The notes beneath the pieces are model-generated. The model saw only the letters and a program-made list of their open reading frames with translations, did no database searches and was not told the origin of the DNA. DNA of 64,000 nt, taken from contig NZ_JBGUAX010000006.1 in NCBI RefSeq assembly GCF_041821065.1, positions 248,001 to 312,000 on the forward strand. Direction: 5' to 3'. Source of the DNA: Egicoccus sp. AB-alg2 (GTDB taxonomy: Bacteria; Actinomycetota; Nitriliruptoria; Nitriliruptorales; Nitriliruptoraceae). Both the position numbers and the translations under genes were made by a program. Shown here one piece after another: positions 44,965 to 51,773 of the stretch (its first letter is position 1; every line of letters starts with the position of its first letter).

Positions 44965-47136
44965 TCACTCGCCGCCAGCCCGCACCTGCTCGCCATCGGC
45001 CGGCGTCCCTGACGGGTCATTGCCGTCGGCGGTCGGCGTCCCTGACTGGTCATTGCCATCGGCGGTCCGGGCATGCGGCTCCGCGGCAGGAGCCGGCTCC
45101 TCCGCGGTCGGATCCGCGGCAGCGCTCGGCGGCTCGGTTGCGGCGCCGGGTGTGTCGTCGGTCGATGCCTCGTCGCTCGGCAGCTCGTCGCCAGCGGCGG
45201 GGCTCGCCGGCGCCTCGGGCTGCGGCTCGGCGGCAACTGCCTGCGGCTCGGCGGTCTCGGCTGGCGGCTCGGCGCCGGCCGCACGCTCTCCCGCCGGTCC
45301 GCCCGCGTCCGGGGTCGCCGGCGCTTCCGTAGCCGCCGCGGGCTCCGGTGCCTGCTCACCCGTGACGGGGGTCGCCTGCTCGGCTCGGGTCGTCGACGAC
45401 TCCTCGGCCGCGGGCGCCGCGTCGGACGCCGGCTCGGCACCCGCCGTCGGCGACTCCTGGTCCGAAGGCGCCGCGTCCGACGCCTGCTCGGCGGCAGCGA
45501 TGGCGTGCGGTGCCTCGGGGTGCTCGAGCTGGTCGGCCGGATTGGCGACGACCAGGACCTCGCCGCCCGGCTCGGCGGCGTCGCCGGCGTCGGCATCGTC
45601 GGACCGCCGGCGCTTGGTCTCGCCGGACGCCCACTCGAGGGCCTTCTGGTGCCGATCGTCCGGGGTGATCCCGGCCGCCACCATGCGGGCGTACACCTCG
45701 CGGGCCGGCTCGTGCTGGCCCTTGCGGGCGTGGGCCCACATCAGCTCGCGGTAGGTCGGCTCGTCGACCTGCACGCCCGCGTCGCCCAGCGACGCGAGCA
45801 GGTCGTCGGCGGTCGCCAGGTCCCCGGCCCGGATCAGGCCGCCCAGCAGCTTCGAGGCGTCGGCGCTGGCCGGCAGGATCTTGTGCGACAGCATGTGCTG
45901 CAGCAAGGCGATCGCCTCGTCCGCGCGCTTGGCCGCGACCAGCCCGTTGAGCAGCGAGCCGTAGTGGCGTCCGTGCGTGAGCGTGCCCGAGGCCCGCAGC
46001 CGCTCGAGCAGGTCGCGTGCCTCGTCCAGCCGCTTGGCCCGAACCAGCCGCTCGACCAGGTCGCGCGCGGTGCGGCGGTCGGCCGGCACACCGCGGGCGG
46101 TCACGAGCTCGAACAGCGCCAGGCCCGTGTCCAGCTCACCGGCCTGCAGGTGGCGGCCGATGACGTCGGCCGCCTTCTGCGGCGGGACGGGGACGCCGAG
46201 GATCAGCATCCAGTCGATGACGCCGCTGGCGGCTGCGACCTGGTTCGCCGCGAGGCTGACGTCGATCAGGCCCTCGAGGTTCTCGCCCGACGGGATGCGC
46301 CCGTCCTGGGCGAGGCCGAGCGCGACGGCCCAGGCGCCATCGGCGTCGCCGGCGGCGATGCGGGCGCGCAGCACGGCGTTGCGGTGGAAGCTGGACGGTC
46401 GCGTGCCGGCCTGCTCCATCGCCGTCAGGGCCTGGTCGGCCGCCTCGGCGTCGCCGGCCTTGGCGTAGGCCAGCAGGAGTTCGGTGTGGACGTCGCCGCG
46501 CAGCTCGACCCCGGCCTCGCTCATGCGCTGCAGCAGGTCGAGGGCACGGTCGGTGTGGCCGGCCCGGGCGACCATCGCGACCAGCTCGGTGGCCAGTCGC
46601 GGCGAGGGCGCGCGGCCGACCTGCAGCATGAGGTCGACGACGGTGCGCGTGTCCTTGATGGCCCGCCGCTCGAGGCAGTCGCGCAGCAGACGCTCGTAGT
46701 CCGCATCCGCGGCCGCCTGCCCCCGCTGCGCCATCTGCCGGACCACGGCTCGTGCGGCCGGGTAGCGGCCGGCGGCGAGGTAGACCTGCAGCACCGCCGA
46801 CGCGTGGTCGGCGTCGGGTTCGACACCCTCGCGGTGGAGGTCGTCGAGCATCCCGAGGGCCTCGTCGGTGCGGCCCGCGCGCCCGGTCGCGATGGCGACG
46901 TCCCAGCGCGTGCCCGCCGGCACCTCCACCCCGGCCGCCTGCATGCCCGCCAGGACCTCGCGGGCGCCGGCCAGGTCCCTGGCGTCGAGATGCGCCTTGA
47001 GCAGGAGCTGGAAGTGCTCCTCGGACGGCGCCACCTCGCGCTGCTGCATCGAGGCGAAGACCTGCCGCATCATCCGGAGATCGCCGGAGAAGCGGCGCAT
47101 CGCGTCGAGGTACTTGTCGCTGGACTCGTACGACAT
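44965..47136 (-). CDS. Pentatricopeptide repeat (PPR) protein with 13 tandem motifs
   Basis: It encodes 723 residues from the ATG at 47136 (GGGAGG 8 nt upstream). Residues 39-493 consist of thirteen consecutive 35-residue motifs. The conserved Gly at motif position 31 recurs at 69, 104, 139, 174, 209, 244, 279, 314, 349, 384, 454 and 489 (Lys at 419), an exact 35-residue period. Motifs read like EAADQALTAMEQAGTRPS and EPAREVYARMVAAGITPD, the PPR helix-turn-helix signature; TPR repeats would be 34 long with other residues. PPR proteins bind single-stranded RNA in organelles, and bacterial examples are rare. The last 220 residues are Ala/Pro/Glu-rich and disordered. There is no signal peptide. 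It is divergent from RNase Z. Confidence 0.9.
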   Translation of the reverse strand: MSYESSDKYLDAMRRFSGDLRMMRQVFASMQQREVAPSEEHFQLLLKAHLDARDLAGAREVLAGMQAAGVEVPAGTRWDVAIATGRAGRTDEALGMLDDLHREGVEPDADHASAVLQVYLAAGRYPAARAVVRQMAQRGQAAADADYERLLRDCLERRAIKDTRTVVDLMLQVGRAPSPRLATELVAMVARAGHTDRALDLLQRMSEAGVELRGDVHTELLLAYAKAGDAEAADQALTAMEQAGTRPSSFHRNAVLRARIAAGDADGAWAVALGLAQDGRIPSGENLEGLIDVSLAANQVAAASGVIDWMLILGVPVPPQKAADVIGRHLQAGELDTGLALFELVTARGVPADRRTARDLVERLVRAKRLDEARDLLERLRASGTLTHGRHYGSLLNGLVAAKRADEAIALLQHMLSHKILPASADASKLLGGLIRAGDLATADDLLASLGDAGVQVDEPTYRELMWAHARKGQHEPAREVYARMVAAGITPDDRHQKALEWASGETKRRRSDDADAGDAAEPGGEVLVVANPADQLEHPEAPHAIAAAEQASDAAPSDQESPTAGAEPASDAAPAAEESSTTRAEQATPVTGEQAPEPAAATEAPATPDAGGPAGERAAGAEPPAETAEPQAVAAEPQPEAPASPAAGDELPSDEASTDDTPGAATEPPSAAADPTAEEPAPAAEPHARTADGNDQSGTPTADGNDPSGTPADGEQVRAGGE
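45001..45066 (-). repeat. Two tandem 33-bp units in the PPR-protein tail
   Basis: Units at 45001-45033 and 45034-45066 differ at only two bases and encode an 11-residue repeat of the type ADGNDxSGTPT near the C-terminus of the PPR protein. A partial copy precedes the first. Confidence 0.85.
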
Positions 47137-47363
47137 GGCACGACCTCCCTCGTGCCCATCCCGGAACGCGGGATCGCGTGGCGGCGCCACACGACCTGCG
47201 TGCACCCGTTCGGGCCGCACACCCACCCACGTGCGCTGTGGCCAGCCGACCATCGGCCGGACCCTGGACGGTAGCGGGTCGTTCGCGTCGCCGTGGAGCA
47301 GGCGCGGGCTACGGTGCCCGGCGCGTGCGGACGGACGCGTGGGCCGCCCTCGCGGGAGGGCTG

Positions 47364-48290
47364 GTGTCGATCCGGGAGCTGGTGGTACTGGGCACGGCGA
47401 GCCAGGTGCCGACCCGGACCCGCAACCACAACGGCTACGTGCTGCTGTTCGACGACCTCGGCATCCTGTTCGACCCCGGGGAGGGCACGCAACGCCAGTT
47501 CTCGTTGGCCGGGCTGACGATGGCGCGCATCCACCACGTCTGCATCACGCATGCCCACGGCGACCACTGCCTCGGACTGCCGGGCGTGCTGCAGCGCCGC
47601 GCCGTGGACGGGCTGACCACGCCGGTCACGGTCCACTTCCCCGCGGGCGCCGCCGAGACGATTGCGCGCCTGCGGCACGCCACCCCGTTCGACGACACGG
47701 CCCCGGTGACCTTGCGTGCCGTCGACGACGGTGGCGCGACCCCGATGGACCTGGGCGGGGTGGTGCTGCACGCCGCGCCGCTCGTCCACGGCGAGCCGAC
47801 CCTGGGCTGGCGGGTCCAGGAGCCCGACGGCTGGCGCCTGCTACCGGACCGGTTGGAGGCCGTCGGCGTGCCGCCGCCGTTGCGGCGCCGCCTCACGACC
47901 CACGGCGAGGTGGACGTCGACGGCCGGCAGGTGCGGGTCGAGGAGGTCGGCGTCCGCCGGCCCGGCCAGTCCATGGCGTTCGTGATGGACACGCGCGACT
48001 GCGACGGTGCCCGCCGACTGGCGCAGGACGTCGACCTGCTGGTGATCGAGGCGACGTTCCTGGACGACCAACGGGCGCTCGCCGAGGAAGTGGGGCACCT
48101 CACCGCGGGACAGGCGGCCCGTCTGGCGCGTGAGTGCGGCGCCCGACGGGTCGTGCTGACACATTTCTCACAGCGCTACCCCGACCTGGCCGGCCATCTC
48201 GAGGAGGCGCGGGCGCACGCGCCGGGGCTGGACCTGACGGTCGCGCAGGACCTGATGCGGATCCCGCTGCCACCGCGCCGGGCGGAGTGA
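47364..48290 (+). CDS. rnz: Ribonuclease Z
   Basis: RNase Z cuts tRNA precursors at the 3' side before CCA addition. The 308-residue product begins VSIRELVVLGTASQVPTRTR, the usual N-terminus of the family, with a GGGAGG site 4 nt before the GTG at 47364. The zinc motif is THAHGDHC (H63, H65, D67, H68), and VIEATFLDD and LTHFSQRY supply the distal ligands. A GTG at 47325 would add 13 residues; a TACGGT box 9 nt before it leaves room for a leaderless longer form. The 227 bp between this gene and the divergent PPR gene must contain both promoters. Confidence 0.92.
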   Translation: MSIRELVVLGTASQVPTRTRNHNGYVLLFDDLGILFDPGEGTQRQFSLAGLTMARIHHVCITHAHGDHCLGLPGVLQRRAVDGLTTPVTVHFPAGAAETIARLRHATPFDDTAPVTLRAVDDGGATPMDLGGVVLHAAPLVHGEPTLGWRVQEPDGWRLLPDRLEAVGVPPPLRRRLTTHGEVDVDGRQVRVEEVGVRRPGQSMAFVMDTRDCDGARRLAQDVDLLVIEATFLDDQRALAEEVGHLTAGQAARLARECGARRVVLTHFSQRYPDLAGHLEEARAHAPGLDLTVAQDLMRIPLPPRRAE

Positions 48291-48300
48291 TCCCGCCCCG

Positions 48301-49353
48301 TCACCCGAGCAGCGACTCCACGAGCTCCATGCGCCGGGCGGTGTCACGCTCGTAGGCGGCGAGACGGCCGGCGTCCTGGGCGCGCGCGACCCGATGTTCG
48401 TGCCAGGCCAGCATCTGGACGTGGGCCAGCGCGAACTGCTCCTCCAACGCGTAGCCGTCGCTGCCCCGCCCGACGCGATCACCGAACGTGTCGCGGAAGA
48501 CCGCCAGCATCTGTTCGGGGTGGCGGGCCTGCAGGTGGAGCTTGGCGAGGTCGAAGGCGACCGGCAGTTCCCCGGCATGCTCCCAGTCGATGAGGACGAC
48601 CCGCTCCATGTCGCCGACCAGCACGATGTTCGAGCCGACGATGTCGCCGTGGCCGAGCCCGACCTCCAGGTGCGCGTCGCGGTCGAACAGCGTCTGCACC
48701 CGCTGGCGCACGGTGGCGGAGACGGGCAGGTGCCCGACGGCGGCTGCCCACCGCTCGGGCAGGCGGTCGCTGGTGACCTCCGAGAGCCGCTTGCGGGCCA
48801 GCCCCGCCGAGCGGTGCAGGTGGTCGAGCGCGGCGGCGACGTGCGCCCCGGCCTGCTGCACCTCGCCGCGGTCGGCCGGGTGGCGCCCGTCGAGGCACTC
48901 TTCGCTGAGGAAGCCCATCTTCGCCCGCTTGTCGACGCCCACCTCGAACAGGCGGGGTGCGACCTCGGGTGCGTGCTGCGCGACCACCCTGCGGGCCCGC
49001 GCCTCGCGTACGACGCCGCGCATGTGGGCACCCTGGAACCGCTGGACGCGCAGCGTGGTCGCCGGCGCGTCCGCCGACGCGTAGAAGGCACGCAGGCGTA
49101 GCTCCGCGGCGACGTCGAACTTGCCGAACTGCACGACGTCGGCGGCACTGCGGGCATGCAGCACCGCGTCCACCGGCGCCGCGTCCTCGGCGTCGAGCAG
49201 CAGGGCGGGCAGTCCGTCGAAGCCGGCGTCCTCGGCCCGTGCCGTCGCGCCCCGGATGCGGAAGGCGCGCCGAGGCCGCAGGCGGCGACCGAACGCCCGG
49301 CCCTCGAGCCGTGCCAGCAGACGCAGGGACGTCTGCCACCGATCGCGCTTCAC
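48301..49353 (-). CDS. APH/choline kinase-like phosphotransferase
   Basis: The 350-residue protein starts at a GTG (GGGGGAG 6 nt upstream). Its C-terminal half has the kinase catalytic loop LGHGDIVGSN and the metal-binding IDWEHAGELPVAFDLAKL motif of aminoglycoside phosphotransferases and choline kinases. The N-terminal lobe (about 60-140) contains VVQFGKFDVAAELRLRAFYA, in which a Lys could bind ATP. The substrate is unknown; resistance should not be assumed. It is convergent with RNase Z (10-bp gap). Confidence 0.8.
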   Translation of the reverse strand: MKRDRWQTSLRLLARLEGRAFGRRLRPRRAFRIRGATARAEDAGFDGLPALLLDAEDAAPVDAVLHARSAADVVQFGKFDVAAELRLRAFYASADAPATTLRVQRFQGAHMRGVVREARARRVVAQHAPEVAPRLFEVGVDKRAKMGFLSEECLDGRHPADRGEVQQAGAHVAAALDHLHRSAGLARKRLSEVTSDRLPERWAAAVGHLPVSATVRQRVQTLFDRDAHLEVGLGHGDIVGSNIVLVGDMERVVLIDWEHAGELPVAFDLAKLHLQARHPEQMLAVFRDTFGDRVGRGSDGYALEEQFALAHVQMLAWHEHRVARAQDAGRLAAYERDTARRMELVESLLG

Positions 49354-49501
49354 GACACTCCCCCGACACCCGGCACCGGACCTGCTGCGACCGCAACGTA
49401 CGGTGCGCCCCTCGGCGCCACCTGAACCACGGATGAGAACGCGTTCAGGCGACGTTCACCGGTCGGCGACCGAGCCTAACCGCTGGGCGACCGCCACGGG
49501 G

Positions 49502-50287
49502 TCAGAGCAGGTGCTCGAGGCCGACGACCAGGCCGTCGAGGCCGGCGACCTCGCGGCAGGCCAGGAGCACGCCCGGCATGAACGACGTGCGGTCGATCGA
49601 GTCGTGCCGGATCGTGAGCGTCTGGCCGGCGCCGCCGAAGATGACCTCCTGGTTGGCCACGATTCCCGGCAGCCGCACGCTGTGGACCCGGACGTCCGCG
49701 TGGACCGCGCCCCGGGCGCCGGGATGCCGGTCGTCGCCCAGGGGCGCCTCCGGGACCTCACGGCGGGCCTGGGCGATCAACTCGGCGGTGCGCAGCGCGG
49801 TGCCCGACGGCGCGTCGACCTTCCGGTCGTGGTGCAGTTCGATGATCTCCACGTGCGGCAGGTGCTTGGCGGCCTCGGCCGCGAACTGCATCAGCAGGAC
49901 CGCGCCGATGGCGAAGTTCGGGGCCACCAGGGCGTTGGCACGGCCGGCCGCGGCGGTCTCGCGGGCCGCGGCCAGGTCCTCGTCCGAGATGCCGGTCGCC
50001 CCGACGACGGCGTGCACGTCGTGGTCGAGGAGCCAGCGCAGGTTCGCGCCGACCGCGGCGGGGCCGGTGAACTCCACGGCGACGTCGCAGTCCGCATCGA
50101 CGATGGCGTCGAGGTCGGCCGCGACGGTGAGGTCGGTGTCGATGCCGGCCACGTCGCGCAGCGACGCACCGCCGTGATGGGGGTCCACGGCCGCGACGAG
50201 CCGCAGGTCGTCGGTGCCGCTGACGGCCCGGCAGACCTCGGACCCCATTCTCCCGGCCGCGCCGATGACCCCTACCCGCACCGTCAC
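49502..50287 (-). CDS. dapB: 4-hydroxy-tetrahydrodipicolinate reductase DapB
   Basis: DapB reduces the DapA product using NAD(P)H in the diaminopimelate/lysine pathway. The 261-residue protein has the nucleotide-binding loop GVIGAAGRMGSEV, the catalytic region ELHHDRKVDAPSGTAL and the FxIGA motif APNFAIGAVL. The GTG at 50287 has AGAAGGAG 6 nt upstream. It follows the M16 peptidase gene after 126 bp. dapA lies 14 kb away instead of two genes away as in other actinobacteria. Confidence 0.96.
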   Translation of the reverse strand: MTVRVGVIGAAGRMGSEVCRAVSGTDDLRLVAAVDPHHGGASLRDVAGIDTDLTVAADLDAIVDADCDVAVEFTGPAAVGANLRWLLDHDVHAVVGATGISDEDLAAARETAAAGRANALVAPNFAIGAVLLMQFAAEAAKHLPHVEIIELHHDRKVDAPSGTALRTAELIAQARREVPEAPLGDDRHPGARGAVHADVRVHSVRLPGIVANQEVIFGGAGQTLTIRHDSIDRTSFMPGVLLACREVAGLDGLVVGLEHLL

Positions 50288-50413
50288 GTCGTCTCCTTCT
50301 GCGATCGCTCGTCCCGGCCGGTCCGGTGGCGATCCGCTCCACCACCCGCCGGTCGCACGGCGGAGCCTACGCGCGCCCCCGAGGTCCGGCCGTCGAGGTG
50401 GATCCGGCGCAGG

Positions 50414-51679
50414 TCAGTCCAGTGCCGCAGCGAACCGGTCGTGCTCGTTCGCGGCGAACGGACCGACGACGGCCAGGTCGCGCGGCCGCTGCAGGACCCG
50501 GGCCGCGACCCGCTGGACGTCATCGACCGTCACCGCGCCGATGTGCGCCAGCGCGTCGTCGACGGTCACGAAGTCCGCCCCGGTGGCGACCTGCTTGCCC
50601 AGGCGCGACATCCGTGAGCCGCTGTCCTCGAGCGAGAGCACCGTGCCGCCCTTGAGCGCGCCCTTGGCGCGGTCCACCTCGTCGGCCGTCACGTCGTGGG
50701 CAACGGCGTCGAGTTGCTCGCGCAGCACCTGCAGGGCCTCGTCGACCTTGCCCGGCGCCGTGCCGACGTAGGCGCCGAACAGCCCGCCGTCGGTGTAGGA
50801 GGAGGTGTAGCTGTAGGTCGAGTACGCCAGGCCGCGGGTCTCGCGGATCTCCTGGAACAGCCGCGACGACATGCCGCCGCCCAGCAGCGTGTTGAGCACC
50901 CGCAGCGCCCAGCGGTCCTGGTCACGGTGGGCGATCCCCGGGACGCCGAGCACGACGTGGGCCTGCTCGGTCGGGCGCGGACGCAACCGCACGTGGTGCT
51001 CCCCGAAGCGGTCCGGCGCGGCGCGTTCGGGGCGTCGTCCACCGGGACGGCCGAGGTCGCCCAGCAGGTCCTCGGCGAGTGCCACGACCTGACCGTGATC
51101 GACGTTGCCGGCCGCCGCCACCGTCAGGTTCTCCGGCCGGTAGGTGCGCCGGTAGTAGCCGTCGACGGTCTCGCGCGTCATCGCGGTGATCGAGTCGGCG
51201 CTGCCCAGCGTCTCCAGGGCGAGCGGGTGGGTGTCCAGCACCGCCTCGGCGAAGTCCGAGTGGACCAGGTCGTCGGGCGTGTCGAAGTGGATGTCGATCT
51301 CGCTCAGCACGACCTGACGCTCGGCCTCGACGTCCGCCTCGGTGTTCCTCGCGTCCACGACCATGTCGGCCAGCACGTCGAAGGCCAGTGGCAGGTCCCG
51401 GTCGAGGATGCGGGCGTAGAAGCAGGTGAGCTCCTTCGAGGTGAAGGCGTTCATCTCGCCACCGACGGCGTCCAGCGCCTCGGCGATGTCGCGGGCGCTG
51501 CGACGCGAGGTGCCCTTGAAGAGCAGGTGCTCGAGGAAGTGCGAGCAGCCGGCCTCGTCACCGGTCTCGTCGCGTGAGCCGACCCCGAGCCACAGGCCGA
51601 GCGTCGCCGACCGCACGGCCGGCATGTGCTCGGTGACGACGGTCACCCCGGAAGCCAGGTCGGTCAGCTGGTGCACCAC
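50414..51679 (-). CDS. M16 family zinc peptidase
   Basis: The 421-residue protein has the inverted zinc motif HFLEH (H47, E50, H51) in CSHFLEHLLFKGT and the later M16 C-terminal segment GGGMSSRLFQEIRETRGLAYS. It starts at the GTG at 51679 with AGGA upstream. M16 peptidases next to pnp are standard in actinobacteria and other Gram-positives. The single-domain length indicates a homodimer like mitochondrial processing peptidase subunits. It lies 94 bp downstream of pnp. Confidence 0.94.
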   Translation of the reverse strand: MVHQLTDLASGVTVVTEHMPAVRSATLGLWLGVGSRDETGDEAGCSHFLEHLLFKGTSRRSARDIAEALDAVGGEMNAFTSKELTCFYARILDRDLPLAFDVLADMVVDARNTEADVEAERQVVLSEIDIHFDTPDDLVHSDFAEAVLDTHPLALETLGSADSITAMTRETVDGYYRRTYRPENLTVAAAGNVDHGQVVALAEDLLGDLGRPGGRRPERAAPDRFGEHHVRLRPRPTEQAHVVLGVPGIAHRDQDRWALRVLNTLLGGGMSSRLFQEIRETRGLAYSTYSYTSSYTDGGLFGAYVGTAPGKVDEALQVLREQLDAVAHDVTADEVDRAKGALKGGTVLSLEDSGSRMSRLGKQVATGADFVTVDDALAHIGAVTVDDVQRVAARVLQRPRDLAVVGPFAANEHDRFAAALD

Positions 51680-51773
51680 GTCGTTCCTCTCCGCTCGGGC
51701 GGCGTGCCTCGTGTCCGGCGTGCGCAGCGGGGCGATCCCGTTTGGGACCGCCCGCCGACGTCCGGATGTCGTC

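Noticed and set aside
44965-47136. TPR or SEL1 repeats as the identity of the repeat protein
   Set aside because: The period is exactly 35 residues with Gly at position 31 and a following hydrophobic-x-Pro/Asp end, the PPR pattern. TPR motifs are 34 residues with a different signature, and SEL1 motifs have a variable length around 36.
48301-49353. Aminoglycoside resistance gene
   Set aside because: Only the general kinase fold motifs are present. Many APH-fold kinases act on other metabolites, and nothing here indicates drug specificity.
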